Assembly: GCF_001307765.1 (NCBI RefSeq)
Contig: NZ_LKBA01000006.1
Span: forward strand, 62,001-126,000
Direction: 5' to 3'
DNA length: 64,000 nt
Source of the DNA: Aliiroseovarius crassostreae
GTDB taxonomy: Bacteria; Pseudomonadota; Alphaproteobacteria; Rhodobacterales; Rhodobacteraceae
Shown here: piece after piece, positions 1-10,219 of the stretch
Position numbering within the stretch: the first letter of the stretch is position 1
How the letters are laid out: each line of letters starts with the position of its first letter
Notes under the pieces: model-generated
What the model was told of the DNA's origin: nothing
What the model saw: the letters and a program-made list of their open reading frames with translations, nothing else
Databases searched by the model: none
Translations under genes and position numbers: made by a program

Positions 1-2
1 AG

Positions 3-413
3 ACACGGAAATATGTCGATGCGTTCTGGAAACTGATTGATGAGATCCTGAATGCGGTCCTGTTCCTGATGATCGGGTTTGAGGTCTTTGCCGTGGCCTT
101 CACCGGGGATGCGGTCATGGCGGGCATCTTTGCGATCGCGCTGGCATTGTTTGCGCGCTTTGCCGCGGTGGCGGTGCCGGTGATGCTGCTCAAACCTTTC
201 CGAAACTTCTCGGCCGGGGTGATCCCGATCATGACCTGGGGCGGGCTCAAGGGGGGGATCTCGGTTGCGCTTGCGCTGTCACTTCCCGAAAATGAATGGA
301 AACCCTTGATCCTCACCGCGACCTATATCATCGTCATCTTCTCGATTATCATTCAGGGGCTGACCGTAGCGCCCCTTGCCACGAAATTGGGCCGCGAACC
401 GGAGCTGATGTAA
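3..413 (+). CDS. Na+/H+ antiporter, C-terminal part (truncated by window edge)
   Basis: The visible 136 residues are the C-terminal end of a cation:proton antiporter of the CPA1 type, an inner-membrane protein that exchanges Na+ (or K+) for protons. The stretch holds about four hydrophobic helices, a conserved block around WGGLKGGISVALALSLP, and the FLMIGFE segment typical of these carriers. The start lies upstream of the window. The stop codon overlaps the next start by one base (TAATG), so the two genes are probably co-transcribed. The ion specificity cannot be read from this fragment. Confidence 0.85.
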   Translation, partial: TRKYVDAFWKLIDEILNAVLFLMIGFEVFAVAFTGDAVMAGIFAIALALFARFAAVAVPVMLLKPFRNFSAGVIPIMTWGGLKGGISVALALSLPENEWKPLILTATYIIVIFSIIIQGLTVAPLATKLGREPELM

Positions 414-1243
414 TGCGCTATTTTGTCTATGACGTCTTTACCGACACGCCCTTTGGCGGCAATCAGCTGGCCGTCGTGCCGGAGGCCGGGGACCTGTCCG
501 AGGCACAGATGCAGACCATCGCGCGCGAGTTCAACTTCTCGGAAACCAGCTTTGTCCTGCCGCCCGAGGACCCTTCCCACACGGCGCGGGTGCGGTATTT
601 CACCCCAATGCGTGAGCTGCCCTTTGCCGGTCACCCGACCGTGGGCACGGCGGTGATGCTGTCTGATCTGGGCGGCGCAAATGATATGGTGCTGGAGCTG
701 GGTGTCGGGCCGCTGATCTGTCAGGCCAAAGATGGCGCAGCCTCGTTTCGCACCGAACACCCGCTGGAGATAAAAGCCCACCCGGCGGCCGATCTGGTCT
801 GCCGGGCCATTGGATGCGAGATCGGCAACCTGCGCAGCGAACCTGTGCTCGCCTCGCTTGGGGGGGATTTTGTCTATGTCCAGCTCGACAATCGGGACAC
901 GCTGTCAAAGCTCTGCCCCAATGTGGACGCCATGCGCGAGGGTGCAGCACTTTATCCCGGCAATCACGATTTTGCGGTTTACCCCTTTGTGATGGACGGC
1001 AAGGAAGCACATGCGCGCATGTTTGCCCCGCTCGACGGCATTCCGGAAGATCCGGCCACAGGATCGGCGGCCGCCCCGCTTGCATCCCTCATGTGCCAGA
1101 GCCTTGGGCGCGATATTGCCCTGACCGTGCATCAGGGCACGGATATGGGGCGCCCCTCGCGGATTGAGCTTCTGGCCGATGCCAAGGGGGTCACGGTTGC
1201 GGGACAGGCTGTGAAGGTGATGGAGGGCACGCTGCTGCTTTGA
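413..1243 (+). CDS. PhzF family isomerase/epimerase
   Basis: A 276-residue protein of the PhzF/diaminopimelate-epimerase-like fold, cytoplasmic. The N-terminus ([17 protein letters not shown]), the Glu in NFSETSF at residue 44 (equivalent to the acid/base Glu of PhzF), the [10 protein letters not shown] loop at 71-80 and the EDPATGSAA loop near residue 210 are all intact. PhzF itself isomerises a phenazine precursor, but no other phenazine gene is present, so the substrate is unknown. The ATG chosen overlaps the upstream antiporter stop. A longer frame beginning at 296 runs into antiporter coding sequence and was not used. Confidence 0.9.
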   Translation: MRYFVYDVFTDTPFGGNQLAVVPEAGDLSEAQMQTIAREFNFSETSFVLPPEDPSHTARVRYFTPMRELPFAGHPTVGTAVMLSDLGGANDMVLELGVGPLICQAKDGAASFRTEHPLEIKAHPAADLVCRAIGCEIGNLRSEPVLASLGGDFVYVQLDNRDTLSKLCPNVDAMREGAALYPGNHDFAVYPFVMDGKEAHARMFAPLDGIPEDPATGSAAAPLASLMCQSLGRDIALTVHQGTDMGRPSRIELLADAKGVTVAGQAVKVMEGTLLL

Positions 1244-1337
1244 GCCGCCCACCCTCCGGCCTTTGCCCCATTCCCGGTTTCCCCACCCGTCGTTTCGCGT
1301 CATAAAAGGTGAAAGGATTCGTGAGGTTGATCAGATC

Positions 1338-1757
1338 ATGCCCAACAAGAGCATACTTGCCCGCTGCGAGGAAAAGGGCCTGCGTATGACCGAACAGCGC
1401 CGGGTGATTGCCCGTGTGCTGCAGCAGGCCCATCACGACCACCCGGATGTGGAGGAGCTTTATGCCCGCGCATCCGAAATCGACGCCGGGATCTCTCTTG
1501 CCACCGTCTATCGCACGGTCAAACTGTTCGAAGAGGCCGGTATTCTGGTCAAGAACGAATTTGGCGACGGCCGCGCACGGTATGAAAGTGCGGATCGTGA
1601 TCACCATGATCACCTGATTGATCTGACCACTGGCAAGGTGATCGAATTCGTGGATCCCGAGATCGAGGCGCTGCAGGAAAAGATCGCCAAGAAGCTGGGC
1701 TATAAGCTCAAGGATCACAGGCTGGAACTGTACGGCGTGCCGATCGACAAGGCTTGA
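1338..1757 (+). CDS. Fur family metalloregulator, Mur-like
   Basis: A 139-residue Fur-family repressor. The winged helix covers about 1-85 (RMTEQRRVIARVL, then ISLATVYRTVKLFEEAGI), followed by the metal-site block around HHDHLIDL and the C-terminal dimer domain ending DHRLELYGVP. The C-terminal CxxC pair of many Fur proteins is absent. This pattern fits the alphaproteobacterial Fur/Mur branch, which senses manganese in rhizobia. ATG 1338 gives the family's usual length and has GAGG about 11 bases upstream. A gene-end hairpin follows at 1774. Regulation of iron versus manganese genes cannot be decided here. Confidence 0.88.
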   Translation: MPNKSILARCEEKGLRMTEQRRVIARVLQQAHHDHPDVEELYARASEIDAGISLATVYRTVKLFEEAGILVKNEFGDGRARYESADRDHHDHLIDLTTGKVIEFVDPEIEALQEKIAKKLGYKLKDHRLELYGVPIDKA

Positions 1758-1773
1758 GCCTGATCCGGTCAGG

Positions 1774-1820
1774 CTGGGGGCCAGCCCCCAGACCCCCGGG
1801 ATATTTCTGACAAGAAAATA
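1774..1820. repeat. GC-rich dispersed hairpin motif, copy 1
   Basis: A perfect stem (CTGGGGG, loop CCAG, CCCCCAG) at 1774-1791 is followed by CCCCGGGATATTT and an A-rich tail. Related blocks occur at 5901-5959 (opposite orientation) and 47108-47164, and a partial one near 40262. Each lies directly after or between genes, so a terminator-like role is plausible. Confidence 0.6.
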
Positions 1821-1985
1821 ACGGGGGGCCTGTTGCAGGGACCCTGCGGCGCGGGGGCGTCGGTGCCGTGGCCCCTGCTTGTCCCTCATTCATCAGGAAA
1901 TCAAATGTGATCCATCACGTTTCCCGGGCTTGTTTTGGATCCAATTTTCCGGTTTTGTCTGCCGGTAACATCGCGGGTCCTGAAC

Positions 1986-2882
1986 ATGCAAAATATACGC
2001 GGCATCATCCTTGTCACCCTGTCCATGGCCGCTTTTGCGGTTGAGGATGCGTTCATCAAGTCAAGCTCTGCCGGTCTGCCGGTTTCCGAGGTCTTGGTGT
2101 TTCTGGGCTTTGGCGGGGCATGTGCCTTTGCGGTGATCACCTATCTGACCCGTGGCACGCTGGCACCGCTGGTGCATCGGGACATGCGCTCTCCCATGAT
2201 GCTGTGGCGTGCGGCCTCTGAGGGGGTGTCGGCAATGTTTTTCATCACCGCCCTGTCACTGGTGCCGATTTCCACCGTGGCCGCCGTGTTTCAGGCCACA
2301 CCTCTGGCCATCACCGCAGGAGCGGCGCTGTTTCTGGGGGAAACTGTGGGCTGGCGGCGCTGGACGGCCATCGGCATCGGTTTTCTGGGGGTTCTGATGA
2401 TCATCCGCCCTGGTGCGGCAGATTTCGACATGGCGGCCCTTTTTCCCATCGCCGCCGTCTTTGGCATTGCCCTGCGCGACCTGATCACCCGGCAGATCGA
2501 CCCGTCGATCCCCTCAACTTCGGTCAGTTTCTACGGTTTCTTTGCGCTGATCCCGGCCGGGTTGCTGATGATCCCGGTCACGGAGCCGTTTGTCCTGCCT
2601 CAGGGGATCCAATGGGGGATTCTGGCCGGGGCAATGGTCTTTGGCGTGGGGGGGTATTATGCCATCGTTCTGGCGATGCGGATTGCGGAAACCTCGATCA
2701 TCATGCCGTTTCGTTATTCACGGTTGATCTTTTCGATCATTTTAGGGGTGATCATCTTTGGTGAACGCCCCGACACGCTGACCTATCTGGGCGCGACGGT
2801 GGTCATTGGCAGCGGGATTTACATGTTTCTGCGCGAAGCTCGCGCTAACAGTCGCGCCGCCCGGTTGCCCGACGCTGGCTGA
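1986..2882 (+). CDS. EamA/DMT family transporter
   Basis: A 298-residue inner-membrane protein with about ten hydrophobic helices and two EamA halves, typical of the drug/metabolite transporter superfamily. The first half begins MQNIRGIILVTLSMAAFAVED, and the second has the family-like GERP loop before the last helix. The substrate is unknown. The start at 1986 is preferred because the protein then opens directly on the first transmembrane helix; an in-frame ATG at 1935 would add 17 residues. No clear ribosome binding site distinguishes them. It ends 50 bases before enolase, in the same orientation. Confidence 0.82.
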   Translation: MQNIRGIILVTLSMAAFAVEDAFIKSSSAGLPVSEVLVFLGFGGACAFAVITYLTRGTLAPLVHRDMRSPMMLWRAASEGVSAMFFITALSLVPISTVAAVFQATPLAITAGAALFLGETVGWRRWTAIGIGFLGVLMIIRPGAADFDMAALFPIAAVFGIALRDLITRQIDPSIPSTSVSFYGFFALIPAGLLMIPVTEPFVLPQGIQWGILAGAMVFGVGGYYAIVLAMRIAETSIIMPFRYSRLIFSIILGVIIFGERPDTLTYLGATVVIGSGIYMFLREARANSRAARLPDAG

Positions 2883-2905
2883 CGGGTTAAAGACGCCCCA
2901 ACTGA

Positions 2906-4207
<1,302 letters not shown>

Positions 4208-4293
4208 GCCATCCGGATTTCACATAGATCCGCCCGACGGCCCAGAAAGGGGCCTGGCGGATCTGGTGATTTCCAGCATGAGAGCAAACATAT

Positions 4294-4338
4294 CCGGGCC
4301 GCCCGCTGCCAAGACGCAGGGGCGGCCCGGTTTCTTTG
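4294..4338 (+). terminator. Rho-independent terminator after eno
   Basis: Perfect 11-bp stem (CCGGGCCGCCC at 4294-4304 pairing with GGGCGGCCCGG at 4320-4330) followed by TTTCTTTG. A second inverted repeat, AGATCCGCC/GGCGGATCT, lies just upstream at about 4226-4264. Confidence 0.75.
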
Positions 4339-4502
4339 AGCTCGGGGGCCCTTCCGCTCACGTGCCGGGCCCTTCGCCCCCCCAACCACCCGATCACCCG
4401 GCTTCAGCCCTGCGATCTCCCCCTCAGGTGCCGGGTTCACATTCCGATCACGCTCGGTTGAGCCCGCTTGCACTGCGTCACCGCTCTCGTAAACTCGGCC
4501 CT

Positions 4503-5279
4503 ATGAGTTTTGTCACCACCCATCAATTGCACCTGCTTCTGGCGCTGTTCGTGATCGGCGCAATAGGCACCGCACTATTGTTTCGCAAGCCCCCCGGACA
4601 TCGCGCCTGGAAACTGGCGGATCTGGTGTGGGTTGTGCTCGGGGGCGTCGGCGCCTTGGTGGCCATCATCGCCGGGCTTTACACCTCTGACAGTTCCCGC
4701 CTTGATCGGCAGATCGACCTGGCCTATGCCGCCAGCGCCGATTTCGACCGCGACGCCGCCCGGTTTCGCCTGCGCTTTTGTGACCCGGCCATGGATGAAA
4801 ACGTGCGTGTTCTTTGTGACAAGGTCGAGTTCCTCTCCGCCTCCACCGCCGCCAATTCCGACCTGCCTCTGTTCATCGCCGTCACCGAAGAAGTGGCACC
4901 CCTCACCGGGCTCAGTTTCCTGACCCTTGGCCGCAGTCACCCCAGCAGCAATGATATGCGTGATATGGTGAGCAAGGCTGATGCCTTTGATATCTCAAGA
5001 TTTCTTGTGTTCTCCTCCCTCGACCCAACCACGCGCGCAGCCATGACATCCCTGCGCCCGCTTGCCCCGGCCATTGCCGGGGATTTCCAGATCCTTGCCC
5101 AAAGCTACGACCGGCTGATTGAGCAGGTCGGACAGTTACAGCAGGAATGGGAATATCTGCAAAGCAACGCTCATATATTGATCCTGCAGATCCTGGCCCT
5201 CTGCCTGGTCAGCTTTGCCGCACCGTTTCGTCTGGGTAAATCCATCGTCGAATTGCGCAGCAGCATGAACCTGCCATAA
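4503..5279 (+). CDS. Hypothetical membrane protein
   Basis: A 258-residue protein not recognised as a named family. It has two hydrophobic segments near the N-terminus (roughly residues 10-24 and 40-62), a long soluble middle part with several Cys residues, and a hydrophobic segment near the C-terminus (around 222-242). The topology suggests a membrane protein with a periplasmic or cytoplasmic central domain. ATG 4503 is chosen because the in-frame extension back to 4266 is low-complexity, proline-rich sequence across the eno terminator. A MITE-like repeat begins immediately at the stop codon. Confidence 0.65.
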   Translation: MSFVTTHQLHLLLALFVIGAIGTALLFRKPPGHRAWKLADLVWVVLGGVGALVAIIAGLYTSDSSRLDRQIDLAYAASADFDRDAARFRLRFCDPAMDENVRVLCDKVEFLSASTAANSDLPLFIAVTEEVAPLTGLSFLTLGRSHPSSNDMRDMVSKADAFDISRFLVFSSLDPTTRAAMTSLRPLAPAIAGDFQILAQSYDRLIEQVGQLQQEWEYLQSNAHILILQILALCLVSFAAPFRLGKSIVELRSSMNLP

Positions 5280-5390
5280 AGCGTTCCGACGCTCATCCGT
5301 GACAGAGAAAAGTCGAAACGTCGCAAGAGATCTCAATGCTATGGGCGTTTCGGGAAAACATGTATTTCAAGTCTATCCCGAAACGCTTTA
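5278..5390. repeat. MITE-like palindromic element, type B
   Basis: About 113 bp starting AAGCGTTCCG and ending CCCGAAACGCTT, so the ends are near-perfect inverted repeats. The interior (GAAAAGTCGAAACG, CAAGAGAT, GGGCGTTTCGG) aligns with the nested element at 23359-23468. It begins at the stop codon of the upstream gene. Confidence 0.7.
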
Positions 5391-5417
5391 GTCAGGACAA
5401 AACCCTGCCCCCAACGA

Positions 5418-5855
5418 ATGAGGCCGCAGATGACCGCTGACGAAATCATCCAACACCTGAACCTGGCCCCACATCCGGAAGGGGGATATTTCCGCGAAAC
5501 CTGGCGTGACACCCAGTCAGATGGGCGGGCCCATGGCACCTGCATCTACTTTTTGCTGAAAGAGGGAGAGAGCAGCCACTGGCACAAGGTTGATGCCACC
5601 GAGATCTGGCTCTACCACGCCGGCGCGCCCCTGGTACTGTCCCTGTCTGAAACCGACAATGGTCCGGCCAATGACAATCTGCTTGGCCCAGACCTCTCCG
5701 CCGGACAGGCGCCGCAGATCATCGTGCCGGCCCATCATTGGCAAGCTGCCCGCACCATGGGCGCTTACAGTCTGGTCTCCTGCACCGTGTCACCGGGGTT
5801 TGACTTCAAAGGCTTCACCCTCGCGGCACCCGGCTTTGACATCCCGCGCCGCTGA
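5418..5855 (+). CDS. Cupin, DUF985 family
   Basis: A 145-residue small beta-barrel protein of the DUF985 (cupin_5) family. Typical features are the N-terminal HPEGGYFRETW motif, the SHWHKVDATEIWLYHAG block where other cupins bind metal, and the late SLVSCTVSPGFDF strand. Homologues are stand-alone proteins of unknown biochemical role, sometimes compared with sugar epimerases. The start could also be ATG 5430. The gene is bracketed by a MITE-like element upstream and a GC-rich hairpin repeat downstream, so it is probably transcribed alone. Confidence 0.85.
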   Translation: MRPQMTADEIIQHLNLAPHPEGGYFRETWRDTQSDGRAHGTCIYFLLKEGESSHWHKVDATEIWLYHAGAPLVLSLSETDNGPANDNLLGPDLSAGQAPQIIVPAHHWQAARTMGAYSLVSCTVSPGFDFKGFTLAAPGFDIPRR

Positions 5856-5900
5856 CACAGCCGCACCGTCAGCCCCGCCACCACAAACCACCCGCCCCGT

Positions 5901-5959
5901 TTTTTTCTTGTTCAAAATATCCCGGGGTGAGGCCGCCAGGCCGAGGGGCAGCGCCCCTC
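5901..5959. repeat. GC-rich dispersed hairpin motif, copy 2 (opposite orientation)
   Basis: Reads TTTTTTTCTTG, then AAATATCCCGGGGTGAGG, then the perfect stem GAGGGGC-AGC-GCCCCTC at 5943-5959. It is the reverse orientation of the motif at 47108-47164 and lies between two convergent genes, where it could act as a two-way terminator. Confidence 0.6.
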
Positions 5960-5971
5960 TCCCCGCTCACC

Positions 5972-7534
5972 CTACTCGCCCAGCAAAACCGTACTGACCG
6001 GCGCCAGAGACACGGATTTCGCACGAGATCCGAGGCTCCATTCGATCAGCGCCTGAAGCGTCTCCGGTCGGGCACGGCCCAGCACAATCACACCGTCCTG
6101 CTGACGCGCCTTGAAGGCGGCATTGTCAAGGAAACGGCGAATGGCACGCCCGTCCTGACCAGCCCCGTCCACATCCCGAAAGACCAGTCCGGAGGGCACA
6201 CCCGCCTTCAGTGCGATCCGATGCCCGGTCGACAATCCCACCGGGCTGCTGACTGCACCGAACCCGCCAGCCAGCAGGATCTCGGATACCTGATTTGCAA
6301 GCTCCGTATTGTCCTGAAACCCGCTTTCCTCAGGCAGAAAGACAGCAACCCCTTGTTCCATCACATCTTTCTGGATCTGAAAATTCACCTCGGCATCCGT
6401 TGGAGTGGCCGCTTCGGGCAGGCTGGCCTCGATCACGATCTCAGCGCCTTTGGCGCGGTAATAGGCAATGGCCTCTTCCGCATCTGCCGCAGTTGCGTCA
6501 ATCACGATGCTTATCGGGAAAGGCAGGGAAGACAGCTCCCCCAGGGCCTGCCGCTCCGCCCCCTGATCGCGCAGGATGATCGCCATGATCGGGTCATCCC
6601 CCATGCGGTCAAAAGGAATGGCATTTCGCTCAATCGCCAATGGGGATTGGGCGCGGGCCGCGTCTGCCTCCGAGATCACCTCAGGGGCATCCTGCGGCGC
6701 CTCTCCCGCAGCAATGGTGGGCAGACGATCCGTTGTGACATTGGGGGCAAGATCGCCAATTGGAGAGGACGGGTTATCGCTGAGCGCAATGCGTGCAGGG
6801 CCACCATTTGCGGATGGCTCCTCCTCCGGGGCAGGCGCGTTGCTGTCCCCGTCAGGCAGGCTCTCAGGCGGGTCGGTTTCGAGGGCAGGTGTTTGCACCG
6901 GCAGCCCCCCTGCCCCGGCGATCGGAGTATCTGCGACCACATCAGGCACCGTATCCTCTTTCGGGGAAACCGGCGCCGGAGCGGCTTCGGCTCCGGCAGG
7001 TGGCGCGTCTACGACGGGGGCCGCATCTTCGACCTGTGCTGCAGGACCGGTTGGCACAGCAATCGGGGCTCCGTCCGGCACCATCCCTTCGGGTGGTTTC
7101 GGCGCCTGGGTTGCGCCGTCGGAAAGGGGGGCCTCATCCCCTTCCGGTGCCATATCCGGATCAGGTTCGGACACGGAACGCTCCCCGCCCGACAGGTCAG
7201 GGGAAACCGGTGCATCAGGGGCAGCTTGGGACAAGGCAGGGGCCACGGGTTGATCGGTGGAAATATCGGTGTTCTGGCCTGCCAGCTCACCCGTGGCCGT
7301 GGCTGCGGGATCATCACCGGTCGGTGCGGACGGATCGGGGGACGACGTGGCAGTGGAAGATGTGGCGGGGGAAGACGTAACGGGGGCCACCTCTGGCGCT
7401 GCAACCGGGGCTTCGGTCTTGGTTGAGGTCCCAACCGGATCATCCGCCATCGGCATGACAAGCGACAGTCCCGCAAGACCCAATCCCGATACAATGGCCC
7501 CCATGGCCACCCCCGACAGAAACCCTCGTGACAT
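5972..7534 (-). CDS. Divergent polysaccharide deacetylase family protein
   Basis: A 520-residue protein. An N-terminal hydrophobic helix (about residues 5-28) is followed by some 200 residues rich in Pro, Ala, Thr, Asp and Glu. The C-terminal half is a divergent polysaccharide deacetylase (YibQ-type) domain with DNPSSPIGDLAPN, NAIPFDRMGDDPIMAIIL, SIVIDAT and GLVFRDVDG blocks. It is probably membrane-anchored with the domain in the periplasm, reached by a disordered linker. ATG 7534 is chosen because GAGGAGG sits six bases upstream; a start at 7567 lacks this. Enzymatic activity of such divergent members is uncertain. Confidence 0.85.
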   Translation of the reverse strand: MSRGFLSGVAMGAIVSGLGLAGLSLVMPMADDPVGTSTKTEAPVAAPEVAPVTSSPATSSTATSSPDPSAPTGDDPAATATGELAGQNTDISTDQPVAPALSQAAPDAPVSPDLSGGERSVSEPDPDMAPEGDEAPLSDGATQAPKPPEGMVPDGAPIAVPTGPAAQVEDAAPVVDAPPAGAEAAPAPVSPKEDTVPDVVADTPIAGAGGLPVQTPALETDPPESLPDGDSNAPAPEEEPSANGGPARIALSDNPSSPIGDLAPNVTTDRLPTIAAGEAPQDAPEVISEADAARAQSPLAIERNAIPFDRMGDDPIMAIILRDQGAERQALGELSSLPFPISIVIDATAADAEEAIAYYRAKGAEIVIEASLPEAATPTDAEVNFQIQKDVMEQGVAVFLPEESGFQDNTELANQVSEILLAGGFGAVSSPVGLSTGHRIALKAGVPSGLVFRDVDGAGQDGRAIRRFLDNAAFKARQQDGVIVLGRARPETLQALIEWSLGSRAKSVSLAPVSTVLLGE

Positions 7535-7726
7535 GCCTGTCCTCCTCGGAGCTTTACGCCCGCTCACTCTTGCTGCATTCCGGGCCCAAAATCTGTATCT
7601 GCCCGGCTGTTACCTCATAGAACCCACCTGCCCCCCTTGACCAGAGGCGCAGGTCTGGAACATGTATAGCCGGACTGGACCCGCGCGTAACCCCTGTTGC
7701 GCCACCAATTGCTGAAAGGCCATCTC

Positions 7727-8335
7727 ATGATCCTGCTGATCGACAATTATGACAGCTTTACCTACAACCTTGTCCATTATCTGGGCGAATTGGGGGCCGA
7801 GGTCGAGGTCTGGCGCAATGACGCGTTGACGGTTGACGAGGCGCTGGCGAAACAGCCGCAGGGGATCTTGCTTTCACCTGGTCCCTGCGACCCGGATCAG
7901 GCCGGAATCTGCCTTGATCTGACCCGTGCCGCTGCAAAATCAGGTGTGCCGCTTCTTGGTGTCTGTCTTGGGCATCAGACCATTGGCCAAGCCTTTGGCG
8001 GACAGGTGGTGCGCGCAGGCGAGATCGTTCACGGCAAAATGGGCACGATGCACCATGCCGGTCAGGGCGTGTTTGAAGGTCTGCCCAGCCCGCTTGAGGC
8101 CACGCGCTATCATTCTCTGATCGTTGACCGTGACAGCCTGCCGGATTGTCTTGAGGTCACGGCCTGGCTGGAAGATGGCATGATCATGGGGCTGCGCCAC
8201 AAGGAACTGCCGATTGAGGGCGTGCAATTCCATCCCGAAAGCATCCGTTCGGAACATGGCCACGCCATGCTGGCGAATTTTCTGAAAGCGGCCGGGGTCA
8301 ACGTGCAGGCCATCAACAAGGGGGACGCCGCATGA
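7727..8335 (+). CDS. trpG: Anthranilate synthase component II (glutamine amidotransferase)
   Basis: A 202-residue class I glutamine amidotransferase supplying ammonia for anthranilate synthesis. The nucleophile Cys lies in [15 protein letters not shown], the His-Glu pair in QFHPESI, and the N-terminal [21 protein letters not shown] is typical of TrpG/PabA. The PabA role (aminodeoxychorismate) cannot be excluded, but the next genes are trpD and trpC. ATG 7727 has GAAAGG upstream. Its stop overlaps trpD by four bases. trpE is not in the window. Confidence 0.95.
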   Translation: MILLIDNYDSFTYNLVHYLGELGAEVEVWRNDALTVDEALAKQPQGILLSPGPCDPDQAGICLDLTRAAAKSGVPLLGVCLGHQTIGQAFGGQVVRAGEIVHGKMGTMHHAGQGVFEGLPSPLEATRYHSLIVDRDSLPDCLEVTAWLEDGMIMGLRHKELPIEGVQFHPESIRSEHGHAMLANFLKAAGVNVQAINKGDAA

Positions 8336-9348
8336 GCGAGATGATCAAACCGCTGATCGGAGCTGCCGCCGACCGCCCCCTGACCCGCACGGAAGCGGAA
8401 CAGGCGTTTGAGATCCTGTTTCAGGGGGAAGCCACTCCAAGCCAGATCGGCGGGTTCCTGATGGCCCTGCGCACCCGTGGCGAAACGGTTGAGGAATACG
8501 CCGCCGCCGCCGCGGTGATGCGCGCGAAATGCAACAAGGTCACCGCCCCGCAGGGAGCGATGGATATTGTCGGCACCGGGGGCGATGGCAAGGGCACGCT
8601 GAACATCTCGACCGCCACGGCCTTTGTGGTCGCGGGGGCGGGGGTGCCGGTGGCCAAACACGGCAATCGCAACCTGTCGTCGAAATCCGGCGCGGCGGAT
8701 GCCCTGTCGGAAATGGGTGTGAACGTGATGGTCGGGCCCGATGTGGTCGAAGCGGCCCTAACCGAGGCGGGCATTGCCTTCATGATGGCGCCAATGCATC
8801 ACCCGGCGATTGCCCATGTGATGCCCACACGTGCCGAGCTGGGCACGCGCACCATTTTCAACATTCTCGGTCCGCTGACCAACCCGGCGAGTGTGAAACG
8901 CCAGCTGACCGGTGCCTTTTCGCGCAACCTGCTGCGTCCGATGGCAGAGACCCTCGGCCTGCTGGGCAGCGAAAAGGCGTGGCTGGTGCATGGGTCTGAC
9001 GGCACGGATGAACTGTCGATTGCCGGTGTGAGCTGGGTCGCTGCGCTGGACAATGGCGCGGTGCGTGAATTTGAACTGCACCCCGAAGAGGCCGGCCTGC
9101 CGGTGCATCCGTTTGAGGCGATCATGGGGGGCGAGCCGGCCGAAAACGCCAAAGCGTTCCGCGCACTGCTGAACGGCGAGAAATCCGCCTATCGCGATGC
9201 GGTTTTGCTGAATGCGGCGGCAGCATTGGTGGTGGCTGACAAGGCGGGCGACCTGAAAGACGGCGCCGCGTTGGCAGCCGAGAGCATCGACAGCGGCGAA
9301 GCCTTGCGACGGATCGAAACCCTGGCCCGCGTGACCTCAGCAGGGTGA
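8332..9348 (+). CDS. trpD: Anthranilate phosphoribosyltransferase
   Basis: A 338-residue enzyme transferring phosphoribose from PRPP to anthranilate, the second step of the tryptophan pathway. It has the [19 protein letters not shown] phosphoribosyl-binding loop, [21 protein letters not shown], and the [21 protein letters not shown] segment. The ATG overlaps the trpG stop (ATGA), so translation is probably coupled. Downstream, where trpC might be expected, there is a GC-rich hairpin, an octamer repeat array and ung. Confidence 0.96.
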   Translation: MSEMIKPLIGAAADRPLTRTEAEQAFEILFQGEATPSQIGGFLMALRTRGETVEEYAAAAAVMRAKCNKVTAPQGAMDIVGTGGDGKGTLNISTATAFVVAGAGVPVAKHGNRNLSSKSGAADALSEMGVNVMVGPDVVEAALTEAGIAFMMAPMHHPAIAHVMPTRAELGTRTIFNILGPLTNPASVKRQLTGAFSRNLLRPMAETLGLLGSEKAWLVHGSDGTDELSIAGVSWVAALDNGAVREFELHPEEAGLPVHPFEAIMGGEPAENAKAFRALLNGEKSAYRDAVLLNAAAALVVADKAGDLKDGAALAAESIDSGEALRRIETLARVTSAG

Positions 9349-9367
9349 TCATCCGCCATCTGACGAG

Positions 9368-9389
9368 CCCGGGCGGCAATCCGCCCGGG
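9368..9389 (+). terminator. Possible terminator or attenuating hairpin after trpD
   Basis: A perfect 9-bp stem, CCCGGGCGG-CAAT-CCGCCCGGG, 20 bases after the trpD stop. No T-run follows directly, so intrinsic termination is uncertain; the octamer array begins 17 bases later. Confidence 0.45.
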
Positions 9390-9405
9390 TGTAAAAACCA
9401 GAAAA

Positions 9406-9533
9406 CTAGTTTTCTAGTTTTCTAGTTTTCTAGTTTTCTAGTTTTCTAGTTTTCTAGTTTTCTAGTTTTCTAGTTTTCTAGTTTTCTAGTTTTCTAGTTT
9501 TCTAGTTTTCTAGTTTTCTAGTTTTCTAGTTTT
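9406..9533. repeat. Tandem array, 16 exact copies of CTAGTTTT
   Basis: Exactly 128 bp, sixteen uninterrupted copies of the 8-bp unit CTAGTTTT with no variant unit. It begins after a GAAAA run and ends 43 bases before the ung start. CTAG is normally rare in bacterial DNA, and the AT-rich array stands out from its GC-rich surroundings. Copy number is likely to vary by slippage, which would move any promoter element relative to ung. Confidence 0.97.
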
Positions 9534-9576
9534 CTTCGAAATGTGCGCCCGAGCGCGCCTGTCAAGGTCTCCACCT

Positions 9577-10215
9577 ATGCCCCACATTCCCGCAGCCTGG
9601 TCCGACCTTCCCTTTTTCACCGATACCTGGCCCAGAATTGACGCTGCAATCAAATCGGACCCGCGCGAGATCCTTCCGCCAGCGCCCCGCCGCTTTGCCG
9701 CCCTTGAAGCGGCGCAGCCCGAGGATGTGCGCGTTGTGATCCTGGGTCAGGATCCCTACCCCACGCCGGGCCATGCCAACGGGCTGGCCTTTTCCGTGGA
9801 ACCGGATGTGTCCCCCCTGCCCCGCTCCTTGAAAAACATCTATGCCGAGCTGGAAACCGATCTGGGCATCTCGCGCGCCAATGGCGACCTTTCGGATTGG
9901 GCAAATCAAGGCGTCTTGCTTCTGAACACCGCGCTTTCGGTGCCGGCAGGAGAGGCCAACGCGCATCAGAAACTGGGTTGGGACCGGCTGGTGCATCAAG
10001 TGCTGGGGCGCGTCTCCCGTCGGCCCACTGCCTTCATCCTGTGGGGAAACAATGCCCAAAAGCTCGCCCGGCACATTCAGCCCGGTGATCACCTGATCGT
10101 GCAAACCGCCCATCCTTCTCCGCTTTCGGCCAGACGTGGATTTTTCGGCTCTCGCCCGTTTTCTTCCGTCAACAATTGGCTTACAGATCAGGGCCAGCCC
10201 CCAATAGCATGGTGA
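9577..10215 (+). CDS. ung: Uracil-DNA glycosylase, family 1
   Basis: A 212-residue glycosylase that removes uracil from DNA to start base excision repair. The water-activating loop is [18 protein letters not shown] with Asp at residue 59, and the DNA-intercalation loop is [18 protein letters not shown] with His at 179. The usual His after GQDPY is Pro here. The start at 9577 is preferred over ATG 9541, which would add residues unlike the family. It sits between trpD and trpC, four bases before trpC, so it may share a transcript with trpC. The octamer array lies just upstream. Confidence 0.92.
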   Translation: MPHIPAAWSDLPFFTDTWPRIDAAIKSDPREILPPAPRRFAALEAAQPEDVRVVILGQDPYPTPGHANGLAFSVEPDVSPLPRSLKNIYAELETDLGISRANGDLSDWANQGVLLLNTALSVPAGEANAHQKLGWDRLVHQVLGRVSRRPTAFILWGNNAQKLARHIQPGDHLIVQTAHPSPLSARRGFFGSRPFSSVNNWLTDQGQPPIAW

Positions 10216-10219
10216 TGAC

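Noticed and set aside
413-1243. Phenazine biosynthesis locus, suggested by PhzF
   Set aside because: Only the isolated PhzF-family protein is present; the family is widespread outside phenazine producers.
9406-9533. CRISPR array
   Set aside because: The unit is 8 bp with no spacers and no cas genes nearby; it is a simple tandem repeat.
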